DNA from: CAVPMW01 sp963706515
GTDB lineage: Bacteria > Chloroflexota > Anaerolineae > Anaerolineales > UBA4823
Assembly: GCA_963706515.1 (NCBI GenBank)
Contig: CAVPMW010000010.1
Location: 310,001-374,000 of the forward strand
Length of the DNA: 64,000 nt
Direction: 5' to 3'
The notes beneath the pieces are model-generated. The model made no database searches and was not told where the DNA came from. It was given only the letters and a program-made list of their open reading frames with translations. Both the position numbers and the translations under genes were made by a program. Below, piece by piece: positions 47,850 to 56,375 of the stretch. The stretch's first letter is position 1. Each line of letters begins with the position of its first letter.

Positions 47850-48385
47850 ATGAGACGCAGAGAAGAGAGAAACCGAGCGAGCCGGGTCCAGGACCTGCAG
47901 CCGCAGGACCACAGCACTATAAGATGCGCCAGAATATGGTTTCTATCGGGGATGATTTCTGGATCGAAAACGAGCGCGGCGAGAAGCTTTACAAAGTGGA
48001 TGGCAAAGCACTGCGCGTGCGCCAGACGTTAATCTTCGAAGATCGAACCGGGCGTGAGCTGCTGAAAATTCAAGAAAAGATGGCACGCGTCAAGGACTCA
48101 ATGGAGATCGAAGATGACAAAGGTAATCGTGTGGCGATGGTCAAGAAGGCGCTGATTACCCCGGTGCGCGAGCGCTGGTCGGTGGATATCCCCGCTGGAA
48201 AAGACATTGAAGTTCAGGGGAACATCCTGGACCACGAATACCGCATCGGTCATGTGGCTGAGGTCTCAAAAAAATGGTTCCGCATTGCGGATAGTTATGG
48301 CGTAGAAGTTGCTGCCGGCCAGAACGATATCTTGATCCTGGCGGTTACTGTGGTCATCGATATGATGGCCCATGAAGGGCGCTGA
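47850..48385 (+). CDS. LURP-one-related (tubby-like) protein (one frameshift)
   Basis: ATG 47850 follows AAGGAAGG. The N-terminus is Arg-rich (MRRREERNRASR). Adding one base near 47885 joins it to the conserved body HYKMRQNMVSIGDDFWIENE, then GEKLYKVDGKALRVRQTLIF, DSMEIEDDKGNRVAMVKKAL and the hydrophobic C-terminal helix (DILILAVTVVIDMMA). This is the LURP-one/scramblase beta-barrel fold with a central helix. It occurs in many Chloroflexota; its ligand is unknown. Confidence 0.78.
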
Positions 48386-48395
48386 TCCATATTCA

Positions 48396-48428
48396 GGGGT
48401 GTGGAATTGCATTGCATTTCCACACCCC
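48396..48428 (+). terminator. 11-bp hairpin after the LURP-one gene
   Basis: GGGGTGTGGAA (48396-48406) and TTCCACACCCC (48418-48428) pair around an 11-base loop, eleven bases after the stop at 48385. Confidence 0.65.
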
Positions 48429-48518
48429 ATGCCACTATTTACATGTGTTTGATCATTCATTGAACTGGTGAAGTTGAAATAGCTGCATGGTTTCAGGATT
48501 TATCTGAGGAGGTTGGCG

Positions 48519-49156
48519 ATGGATGAGTTCTCAGTCCGGGTGATCCTGGCAGCATTTGATGATGAGAAGGCTGCAGAGAAGGCATTATCTGACCTGAAAG
48601 CAGCCCACAAGGAGAAGCAGCTAACCGTTCAGGAAACTGCAACGGTGCAGAAGGATGCCAGTGGAAAGCTCCACATTAAAAGAAACAGCTGATATGCGCG
48701 GCGGAAAGGGCGCCGTGGTAGGCGCAGTCATCGGAGGTGTGCTGGGCGTCATGGCAGGTCCGGGAGGGGTGATTGCGGGCGGGGCTGCTGGCGCATTTAT
48801 CGGTGGGCTGACTGCGAAAATCCATGACGCCGGGATCAAGGACGATACCCTGCGCAAGATCGGCGAGGACCTGAAGACGGGAAGCACAGCCATCGTGGTT
48901 GTTTTCGACCCTCACTGGGAGACTTCCCATCGAAAAAATACTGACCGACGCCGGCGCTCAAATCAGCTCATCGGGAATCACTCAGGAGATTGCAGACCAG
49001 TTCCTGGTAGCTGCTGAATCGAAAGAGTACCAAACTACTGAATATTTTTCGACCGCCGAATCCGTCGGGCAGGTTGGCTCTTTGAACCAAATCGAGCAGT
49101 TCTCTCAAAGCGAAATCAAGGATGAAGTTGATAGACAAGCCCGAGGCGAGCTGTAG
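48519..49156 (+). CDS. DUF1269 glycine-zipper protein, second copy (two frameshifts)
   Basis: ATG 48519 follows GAGGAGG. The start is MDEFSVRVILAAFDDEKAAE, and an extra A in the AAAA run near 48677 breaks the frame. The next part contains the Gly zipper GGKGAVVGAVIGGVLGVMAG and GGVIAGGAAGAFIGGLTAKI. A second one-base insertion near 48932 precedes IEKILTDAGAQISSSG and the C-terminal helical tail. It is a longer relative of the protein at 36458-36943, with an additional tail of about 60 residues. The function is unknown. Confidence 0.72.
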
Positions 49157-49186
49157 CAGCCCAAAATCTAGGACGAGAGGATAATA

Positions 49187-49202
49187 CCCTGGTAATCCAG
49201 GG
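49187..49202. terminator. Small hairpin between convergent genes
   Basis: CCCTGG-TAAT-CCAGGG (49187-49202) is followed on the plus strand by a T-rich stretch. It is between the DUF1269 gene and crtY, which converge here. Confidence 0.45.
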
Positions 49203-49238
49203 CATTTCTCTTTTACAGATAGAAAATCACACAATATT

Positions 49239-50398
49239 TCAGCGTGGTGGAATCACGGACTTGTAAATCTGCGCTTTCAACGCTTTTAGAAAGGGTGAAG
49301 CCGGTAACGAGGCAATCAGAGCCAGATCCTCGCCCGCTCCGGACCGGTCGTCCAGGAAGCGCAGGACGCGCTGGATCGGGTTGCGCTTAAACATGGCGCT
49401 CAATATCCCCTCGACTCGATCGCTTTGCTGAGCCATCACTTCCAGCATGAGCATATCATAGAAGCGGTGGCGCAAAGAATCGGAAGGGATATGGTATGGA
49501 TTGCCCGTGGCAAGCAATGAGCGGACAATTGCCTGGGAATCCCTTTGGATTCGGGAAAACGCATAACCGGTGGAAGGTTTTACCCGCCCGCCGCGTGTCC
49601 CGATTGCCATAATTCGCCTGCCCAAACGGCGGGGGAACGGTTGGTCAGTCATCGGAATCACTCCGAATTCTTCGTCTACCACGCGGAAATGCCCCACCTT
49701 TAACCGATTTTGGAGATAGTCATTTATTGCATGCGCATAGGATACGCGTGGCAGCAGACTGGTGGAGAACAGGGTGTACTCGACCATTGCCTCGTTTTCG
49801 CTGAAAGGCAGTACGTAGAAGAAAGAAATCCCTGGTTGGGGGGGAGTGCGCAAATCAAATATCGTCGCAGTTAAAGGGTCGAACACATCCGCTCTCGGTT
49901 TCCAGCCCCCAACCCAGGAAATGCTGCAGGAGGAAGTTGTTGCGACCGGGAGGAGAGGCACTCTCCCCAGGGAAAAAACGGCTGTCAAATACCCAGGAAG
50001 CCAAATATTCCGCTCCATCCACCTGGACTGAAGCATATCCCTCGCCATCGGTTACCTCGCCAGACCCGCGTACGAAGGTTACATTGAGCTGGCTCAAGGC
50101 GGGCGCGTGCGTGGTTGTAGAAATCCAACCCACGGATCATCTGGTAGCGGAAAGGATGCAAATCGTAAGACCGTTCGAACTGTGAGCTGAAAAAATTAAG
50201 CCGCGGCCAGACGTGGTGCGCAATCCCATCCAGAGCAGTCGCCTGGTCTGTCCAGTAGCACCAGGTTCGATCGTTCGTATTTTTTGCCTCTTTTTCGACG
50301 ATTAAGATCGAACGATCCCTCAACGGGCTGTCTGCCAGGGCTAAAGCCAGGCTTAACCCGGCAGCACCCCCACCCAGTATGGCAAAGTCGTAGATCAT
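49239..50398 (-). CDS. crtY: Lycopene beta-cyclase, CrtY/CrtL type (two frameshifts)
   Basis: The start at 50398 gives the FAD motif YDFAILGGGAAGLSLALALA and then DRTWCYWTD. Successive frames continue with FYNHARARLEPAQ-like sequence, ALSQLNVTFVRGSGEVTDGE, VFDSRFF, the family motif LLQHFLGW, then ADVFDPLTATIFDLRT, FYVLPFSENEAMVEYTLFS, GTRGGRVKPSTGYAFSRIQR and FLDDRSGAGEDLALIASLP. Breaks are near 50108 and 49895. The enzyme closes the ends of lycopene to beta-ionone rings. It is last in the overlapping tspO-peroxiredoxin-P450-crtY run. Confidence 0.87.
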
Positions 50399-51750
50399 CT
50401 CAGGCTTACCTGCATCAACACCTCCGGTCGGGGTTCCAGTGTCGCGCCCATATGCAGGTGGACTCGAGGCTGCAGCAGCTTGAACTCAAAGCGCTGGAGC
50501 AGGCGGGCCAGGATTACCTTTGCCTCTAGCAATGCGTAATACGCCCCGATGCAGTTGCGCGGCCCACCGCCAAATGCCAGGAAAGTATACGGCGCAGGTT
50601 GCTTATTCTGGGCGAAGCGGGAAGGGTCAAATCGTTCCGGCTCCGGCCAGATATATTGATCATGGTGGGTCGCATAGATTGAAAGCATGACCCGCCCACC
50701 AGCACGGACAGCATAGCCGCATACCTCCAGATTCTCGGCTGCAACGCGGTTAGATACGTGGATCGGTGGGTATAAGCGTAAGGTTTCGCGGATTACCTGA
50801 TCCAGGCGGGTTAGCCCAGCAACCTGTTCCGGAGACGGCGGTGCGTCGGCAGGCAGACTGGTTGCTTCCTGGTGCAAGCTCAGCTGGATTTCCTGGTGGA
50901 GACCTAGCATGTACAGGCTCCAGGCGAGCAATGCTGTGCTGGTATCGTGACCGGCAATGAACAGGGTGAGCAGCTGGTCGCGGATCAAACTATCGTCCAA
51001 CCCCGCCTGGAGCAGAGTGTTCAATAAATCGCTGCTGGCCGTCTTGCGAGCTCTGCGGTCACGGATCAATCCGTAAAAATAATCATCCATTGTTTGGATT
51101 GCAGAGCTATAACGACTGCGAGGCGCTCCTAACAGCCATAATCCTGGGGAAATGGACTTGAGCATTTTTATAGTCGGGGTAAAGAGCCGGTCAATATCGG
51201 GAGAAAAGTCGGCACCGAAGAGCGTTTTTACCAGCACCAGCAGTGCAATCCGGCGCATCTCGACCAGCATGTCGTAGGTTCTGCCCGGTTGCCAGCACTC
51301 GATGATTTCTTCGGTTATGTGCCACATCGCATCAATATATCGCTCCACCTGCTGCCGGTGGAGGGAGGGCATGATTAACCGGCGCAGGTCGGCGTGCGCC
51401 TGTCCATCTTCGACCAGTAAACCGTGCCGGAGCAGGGAGGTTACCGGGTCAGCTTCATTGCGCCAGATCAGCGAACTGCGTTTTTCCACCAGGGCAGCAT
51501 GGCTGCATTCAGGTCCGGAGAGCAGCGTAGCCTTAAAGCCAGGGAGAGAAAGGTCGAATAAGTTTCCCAGGTTCCCCTGCATAATCGCCAGGGCTCCCAG
51601 AAAGTTGCGCGGTCCTAGCAATTCTTTAATCAATGAAAATCCTTCCCGCGGCTTGATCTGCACAAGCCCGGGAGGGGTATCTGTTTCAGCTTTCAGATCA
51701 GGATGGAGAGCCAGGGAATTAGCCTCACACAGTGTGAATGATCTCGTCAA
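50395..51750 (-). CDS. Cytochrome P450, probable carotenoid hydroxylase
   Basis: The 451-residue protein has the I-helix FIAGHDTSTALLAWSLYMLG, the K-helix EQVAGLTRLDQVIRETLRLY (ExxR) and the heme-binding loop FLAFGGGPRNCIGAYYALLE with the axial cysteine. The TTG start at 51750 overlaps the peroxiredoxin gene, and the stop overlaps crtY. In Thermus a P450 of the CYP175 type encoded with carotenoid genes hydroxylates beta-carotene. By position and type a similar step is likely here, but the product is inferred. A redox partner is not seen. Confidence 0.88.
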   Translation of the reverse strand: MTRSFTLCEANSLALHPDLKAETDTPPGLVQIKPREGFSLIKELLGPRNFLGALAIMQGNLGNLFDLSLPGFKATLLSGPECSHAALVEKRSSLIWRNEADPVTSLLRHGLLVEDGQAHADLRRLIMPSLHRQQVERYIDAMWHITEEIIECWQPGRTYDMLVEMRRIALLVLVKTLFGADFSPDIDRLFTPTIKMLKSISPGLWLLGAPRSRYSSAIQTMDDYFYGLIRDRRARKTASSDLLNTLLQAGLDDSLIRDQLLTLFIAGHDTSTALLAWSLYMLGLHQEIQLSLHQEATSLPADAPPSPEQVAGLTRLDQVIRETLRLYPPIHVSNRVAAENLEVCGYAVRAGGRVMLSIYATHHDQYIWPEPERFDPSRFAQNKQPAPYTFLAFGGGPRNCIGAYYALLEAKVILARLLQRFEFKLLQPRVHLHMGATLEPRPEVLMQVSLR

Positions 51751-52196
51751 GAAGTGCCAGTACGTCCGCGTTTGCGGGAATGTCGCTCATGGAATGCCCG
51801 TAGTAGACATTGCGGACAATTCCATTATTATCAATAAGCACCTGGGCGGGCATGCGTCCAAGTTTAAAAAGGTTGATCTCCTGACCGTACAATCTCAAGA
51901 CAGTCGACGTTGGGTCCGGCAAACCGGTAAAGGGCAGCCTGTGTTGGCGCCAGTAACGCGGCAAAGTCCTGTGCGCCTTCCGGGCCGACTACCAGAATGG
52001 TCGTGCCTCGCTCGACAAATTTGGAAAAATCCTGGCGCAACTGCGCCATGTGCTTTTGACAGAATGGTCAGGTAAAGCCGCGATTGAATATGAGCAATAC
52101 GAATTTGCCGCGCAAGACTGATAAGCGCCAAAGCCTCCCATTAAAATCCTTCAACTGGAAATCCGGCGCAATAACATCAAGCGAGACTTTGGGCAT
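51725..52196 (-). CDS. Candidate selenocysteine-containing peroxiredoxin-like protein (UGA at residue 43; one frameshift)
   Basis: The reconstructed start is ATG 52196, inside the tspO 3' end with GAGAGG just upstream. The frame reads MPKVSLDVIAPDFQLKDFNG, then VLLIFNRGFT, TGA (52068-52070) and PFCQKHMAQLRQDFSKF without a shift. The TGA replaces the cysteine of the CPFC-type redox motif, giving U43-x-x-C46. A frame correction near 51960 joins DFARYWRQHRLPFTGLPDPT to LYGQEINLFKLGRMPAQVL and an end at 51725, total 156 residues. AhpC/TSA-type proteins reduce peroxides. A perfect stem-loop follows the TGA (52033-52048). A TGC-to-TGA substitution error is the main alternative. Confidence 0.75.
52033..52048 (-). 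promoter_or_regulatory. Candidate bacterial SECIS stem-loop
   Basis: On the minus strand TGGCGC-AGTT-GCGCCA forms a perfect 6-bp stem with a four-base loop containing G at its second position. It begins 19 bases after the TGA (52068-52070), so the loop starts 25 bases downstream. Known bacterial SECIS elements place a short loop with an early G about 16-37 bases after UGA. It lies inside the coding sequence, as in other bacterial selenoproteins. Confidence 0.6.
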
Positions 52197-52941
52197 TTTT
52201 ACCTCTCGTGTAACCATAGATCATCACAACCGCGACACACATTGCTGTGACCAAAGAAGCGGCTGCGATGAGCGCTACATTTGAGTGTTTGGCTGTAATT
52301 CCCACCAACGCCCAGATAATTACCAGGTTATAGGCTAAATCCCTGCGCGTCAGGCTGACCAGGCTGGAGATCACGATTACGGCTATCAGGATAAGCAGCA
52401 TCCACATCTCGGGAGGTAAACCAAACCCATTCCAATTCCAAAAATAGAGCAGGTCGGTAATATTGGCTATTGTGGCTACAGTGATCCAGCCAAGGTAGAC
52501 GCTGAACGGAATACGAACTGACCAGGTCTCTGCGGTCGATGCAGGTGTTTTACCGATGCCCAGTCGTAGATAAATGGCGATTAACAAGCCGAGAAGGATA
52601 AGCATCGCTACGATTGTTAGTGGAAAGAGCTGATAATGCCAGAAGAACAGCCAGGCGATATTCGCCGCCCCGCTGGCTGCTACCAGGTAGCCAGTTCGTT
52701 GCAGCCTGGGGTTCTCTTTCTGCGAAGGAAGTGCCTGGAATATTGCGTAAGCAATCAGGCCAATGTAAATCAAGCCCCAAATTGCAAAAACATAGCCTGC
52801 AGGCACAAAATATACCTGGAAACGATCGGATATCTCTCCGGTATTGAGGCCGTTCAATGGAATAGCGTTAGCCAGGATATTTACAGTAATAGTCGCTAAA
52901 ACGCTGAATATGACAATAATTTGACGGATTGTGTTTTTCAA
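52177..52941 (-). CDS. TspO/MBR-like tryptophan-rich sensory protein (long form)
   Basis: The start is TTG 52941, because AAGGAGG lies at ideal spacing before it; an upstream start has no support. The 254-residue protein has about seven hydrophobic helices with PAGYVFAIWGLIYIGLIAYA, ANIAWLFFWHYQLFPLTIVA and YLGWITVATIANITDLLYFW. This Trp/Asn-rich pattern is that of TspO relatives. Canonical TspO has five helices and about 160 residues, so this is an extended version. TspO proteins bind porphyrins and affect carotenoid expression in some bacteria. The stop overlaps the peroxiredoxin start. Confidence 0.72.
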   Translation of the reverse strand: MKNTIRQIIVIFSVLATITVNILANAIPLNGLNTGEISDRFQVYFVPAGYVFAIWGLIYIGLIAYAIFQALPSQKENPRLQRTGYLVAASGAANIAWLFFWHYQLFPLTIVAMLILLGLLIAIYLRLGIGKTPASTAETWSVRIPFSVYLGWITVATIANITDLLYFWNWNGFGLPPEMWMLLILIAVIVISSLVSLTRRDLAYNLVIIWALVGITAKHSNVALIAAASLVTAMCVAVVMIYGYTRGKNAQSLA

Positions 52942-52956
52942 GGATGCCCTCCTTAT

Positions 52957-52976
52957 ATATGAGACCCTATATTGTA
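52957..52976 (-). promoter_or_regulatory. tspO-operon promoter region with an ATATTGTA motif
   Basis: In minus-strand orientation TATACAATATAG precedes the ribosome site; TACAAT could be a -10. The plus-strand octamer ATATTGTA (52969-52976) also occurs in the crtI/crtB operator (56287-56294). It is a possible shared regulator site, though no clear -35 is seen. Confidence 0.35.
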
Positions 52977-53149
52977 TAAATTCGCGACCAATCACCAGAG
53001 ACGATAGATCCAGTAAACCAGATGCGGCACAGTGTGGTCAGCCTATCTTTTCGTAATTCCCCACCCGAAAACATGTAAACGAACAACCATTAACCATGCG
53101 CGCTGATCTCAGCTTCATCTTGACCACTGGATCAGGCGTATTTCCTGGA

Positions 53150-54652
53150 TCAGGCGGATCGGGCCAGTCCTGCAAACAAGCTCATTTCATCCGCGGACAA
53201 CCGCGAGCTAAGAGCAGTGTAATAAGTAGCCAGATAGCGGGGCAACGAGAGCTCCGGTATGCCAGAGTTGGATAGCAGTCCTGACAGCCAGGCGAATGAG
53301 TTTTCTAACAGGTGCATGTTCCCCAGGCGGAGAGCGGCGGAGGTATGTCCGGCAAGGGCAGAATTAGCAACTTCCAGGTGGGCAGGTGAAATACCATCCC
53401 TTTGGAAGGCTTCATTGACAGCCATGTTTATGAGGGGAATATTTTTTAGATAATCTGCCCTGGCTCCCAGGTATGCGGAGGGGACGGGCACGGTCTCAGG
53501 CAAAGCGGGCTTGGATCGCCAGAGATCTTCAACTCGACTGGGTACCTCGCTGATCTCAGCGCCCAAGAAGTGACCTGGCATAGTTGATTTTAATGAAGGT
53601 GAGGTATTGATGATCCCCCCCCATAAGCCATGTGCACTTTATGAACGACAAGGAACTCTCCCATTTCAAGCAAGGCTGCAGCCGATGGCAGGGTTTCTGC
53701 CAGTGAGATCACCAGATATGGCGTAGTCGCCTGCAGCGTTGCTTCGAGGCGGATGAGGGGGACATTTGCACCCAGATAAATGACTTCCCAACCGCGGCGG
53801 CGCAGGAGCACGGTAATTAACAATAAGCCAAACTCATGTTCCTCACCCGGCGGGCAGGCTGCCAGAATACGCCCGGCGTGAATTGGCGAAATCGTCACCG
53901 CAGCAAGATTGTATAACTTGCGCATCGCCAGAGCGGTGGCGAAATGCTCCTGTTGGATGGTAGATTCTCGATCGTACCAGCGCTTACCGATGTTTTGCAG
54001 ACCTTTCTGTAATATCTGGCTGCACACGGTCTCAGGTGAATACAAGGAAAATGCCTGGGCAAGTGAATTTTCGGCGCTTCCCTCATTAAACTGCATGCAG
54101 GCTTCAATCCAGCGCTCGCGCAGCTCGTCGACGATTACACCGCTGCTCAGAACTGGCTGTGGCAGCTGGTCTTCACTTTGTAATGGGTCCTGCCCATTCG
54201 ATTCCAATGTACGCCATAGCTCAACCGCCCTGCTGATGCTCAATCCTTCTTTTTGGCGAGCTGAGAGCCAGTTGAGCATCTGGATATCGTGGTGGGAATA
54301 AAGGCGGTGACCGCCTGCCGTGCGTTCCGGTTTAGGCAGCCCATAGCGCCTCTGCGCCGCTGCTCAGAACCGGCTGTGGCAGCTGGTCTTCCCTTTGTAA
54401 TGGATCCTGCCCATTCGATTCCAGTGTGCGCCAGAGCTCAACCGCCCTGCTGATGCTTAATCCCTCTTTTTGACGGGCGGAGAGCCAGTTGAGCATCTGG
54501 ATATCGTGCTGGGAATAAAGGCGGTGGCCTCCAGCCGTGCGCTCCGGTTTTGGCAGCCCGTAGCGTCTCTCCCAGGCGCGCAATGTCTCCGCGTTCAAGC
54601 CTGTCTCGTGGATGACGGCTTTCAAGTTGTACCCGCTGGTTTGATCAATCAC
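53150..54652 (-). CDS. carH: CarH-type B12-dependent light-responsive MerR regulator (frameshift and internal duplication)
   Basis: GTG 54652 follows GGAAGG. The N-terminus is a MerR helix-turn-helix (YNLKAVIHETGLNAETLRAW, then ERRYGLPKPERTAGGHRLYS). A diverged 217-bp duplication (54141-54573) repeats part of this domain and shifts the frame by one base. Next come the four-helix bundle with W-x9-EH (WYDRESTIQQEHFATAL) and the cobalamin domain with E-x-H-x-x-G (PGEEHEFGLLLI), both diagnostic of CarH/LitR photoreceptors. A C8 run at 53615-53622 shifts the frame again before MPGHFLGAEISEVPSRVEDL and a long helical C-terminus. CarH represses carotenoid genes in the dark with adenosylcobalamin and releases DNA in light. 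Confidence 0.85.
54141..54573. repeat. Diverged 217-bp direct tandem duplication within carH
   Basis: Copy 1 runs from 54141 to about 54355 and copy 2 from 54358 to about 54573, with about 20 mismatches by eye. The proteins are nearly identical (S/R and H/Q differences only), so most changes are silent. The period of 217 bases is one more than 72 codons. Confidence 0.85.
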
Positions 54653-54703
54653 CGTGGCTTCCTTCCTGTCCGATTGCTGATCCGATTGATTTGAGCAACA
54701 TCT

Positions 54704-54724
54704 GGATCAACTGTGCTTTGATCC
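54704..54724. promoter_or_regulatory. 21-bp inverted repeat upstream of carH
   Basis: GGATCAA-N7-TTGATCC lies 17 bases after the crtI stop and about 50 bases before the carH start. Its perfect symmetry suggests a dimer-binding operator; there is no T run to suggest a terminator. Confidence 0.45.
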
Positions 54725-54741
54725 TAGCAATTCGCCGAATG

Positions 54742-56248
54742 TTATTTAATCTTCACTACCGGCCAATCTTTGATCATTCTCTCAGAGGTCAGTCGTGCGG
54801 ATAGCAAAACGATCGGCAACCCTGTGCCTGGATGTGTGCTCGAACCGACGAAGTATAAATTCCGGTAATGATCGTGACGGTTGTGAGGCCGCAGATAACC
54901 GACCTGCCAGAAGTCGTGGCTTAATCCGAAATTGGCGCCCCTGGCTAAATTGTATAAGTTTTGCCAGACCTTGGGTGAATAGCGCATTTCGAATTTAATA
55001 TTTTGCTCCAGGTCCGACAGCCCTATTTCAGCTAGCCGGCTGATCACAGTTTTTCGGGCTCGTTCGATCAAAGCGGGCTCATCCGGCGCAGCCTCGCCAT
55101 TAAAACTGCCGACCGGGACCAGCACCATCAATGTGTCCTCTCCGTCCGGAGCTGCTTGCGGATCGAGACGAGCCGGAGCATGCACGTAGAAGCTGGGATC
55201 ATCCGGCAAGGTATGGTCGCGAAAGATGCGGTCAAAGCTGGCGCGATAGTCATTGGAGAGAAAGACATTGTGCGGCCCCAATACAGGGTACCTCTTCTTG
55301 ACTCCCCAATAGAAGGTGATCGTCGAGCAGGTATATTTCTTATCCATTCAGCCGGGCTGCCGGTGAAGGATCAGGGAGAAGATGCTGGTAGACGTACGGC
55401 AGGTCCGCATTGGCCACGATAATATCTGCGCTATACCTGCGACCATCGACGAGGCGCACACCCGTCGCTTGTGAGCCTTCTGTTTCTATGGCTTCTACGG
55501 CTGCGTTGTAGATAAATTTCACCCCGAGAGATTCAGCCAGGGAAACCAGGGATTCGATCACCCGATACATACCGCCAATGGGAAACCAGACACCATCGGC
55601 AAGCTCGGTATATTGCAGAAGGGAATAGGTAGCCGGGGCGTCGAAGGGGCTGAGACCCAGGTACATATTTTGAAATGTAAATGCAGCTTTCAGATGGGGG
55701 TCCGAAAAATAATTGCCGATGTTGTCATAATGCTTTACCAAAGCCTTGAGCTGGATGAGCAGCGGTAAATTTGCCGGGCTGAAATAATCCATCAAGCTGT
55801 AAAAGTTACGACCGACGAAACGGTCCAGGCTGATCCGGTAATGGCGGTGCCCTTCATTAAGATAAGAAAGGTAACCGCCAAAACTGCCGGTCTCAATTGC
55901 TTCGAGCTGGGTCTGCATGTGATTCAGATCCGCAGTGAGTGTGAGCTCTTTACCGTCTGTAAAGCGGATCTGGTAGGTGGGGTCGACCCGGCGCAAATCA
56001 AGGTGGTCTTCCATGCGTTCACCCAGGGCAGCGTAGGTGTCTGCGAAGACCTCGGGCATCAGAAATAATGTTGGGCCGGTGTCAAACCGGTGCCCATCAT
56101 GGATGATTTGACCACAGCGACCACCCGGGCTGGCATTTTTTTCAATTACCGTCACGCCATAACCGGCCTGACTCAAGCGCGCCGCCAGGGCGATGCCACC
56201 GAGACCGGCGCCGACGACCAGAACAGAAGGAGATATTTGATTTTTCAT
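54742..56248 (-). CDS. crtI: Phytoene desaturase CrtI (one frameshift)
   Basis: The start is at 56248. The FAD motif is VVGAGLGGIALAARLSQAGY, followed by VIEKNASPGGRCGQIIHDGH and FDTGPTLFLMPEVF. The middle contains YLGLSPFDAPATYSLLQYTE and GMYRVIESL. Near 55345 an extra base splits the gene; the second part has YTCSTITFYWGVKKRYPVLG, NVFLSNDYRASFDRIF and the C-terminal signature NLYFVGSSTHPGTGLPIVLL. It makes the conjugated double bonds that turn phytoene into lycopene. It is expressed divergently from crtB from a shared operator. Confidence 0.93.
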
Positions 56249-56256
56249 TAAAACGA

Positions 56257-56285
56257 ATTCTACACTAGTCGAGTAAAATTGTCAA
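56257..56285 (-). promoter_or_regulatory. crtI promoter
   Basis: On the minus strand TTGACA (56280-56285) and TAGAAT (56257-56262) are exactly 17 bases apart. The expected transcript start is within two or three bases of the crtI ATG, so crtI mRNA is probably leaderless. The -35 box is in the left arm of the palindrome. Confidence 0.75.
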
Positions 56286-56310
56286 GATATTGTACATATA
56301 TATCTTGACA
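56280..56310. promoter_or_regulatory. Palindromic operator between crtI and crtB
   Basis: TGTCAAGATAT (56280-56290) and ATATCTTGACA (56300-56310) are perfect 11-bp reverse complements around a 9-base centre that itself contains TGTACA (56291-56296). Both -35 boxes lie inside the arms, so a dimer bound here would block both promoters. The nearby CarH-type regulator is the natural candidate. Confidence 0.65.
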
Positions 56311-56333
56311 TAATATGTTCAATTTGTTATAAT
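56305..56333 (+). promoter_or_regulatory. crtB promoter (perfect consensus)
   Basis: TTGACA (56305-56310) and TATAAT (56328-56333) with a 17-base spacer form an exact consensus sigma-70 promoter. Its strength suggests that it needs repression. The -35 box is in the right arm of the palindrome. Confidence 0.8.
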
Positions 56334-56375
56334 TTCTCGCTAGAGATATCATATTTACCAGTGAGAGGGAAGGGT

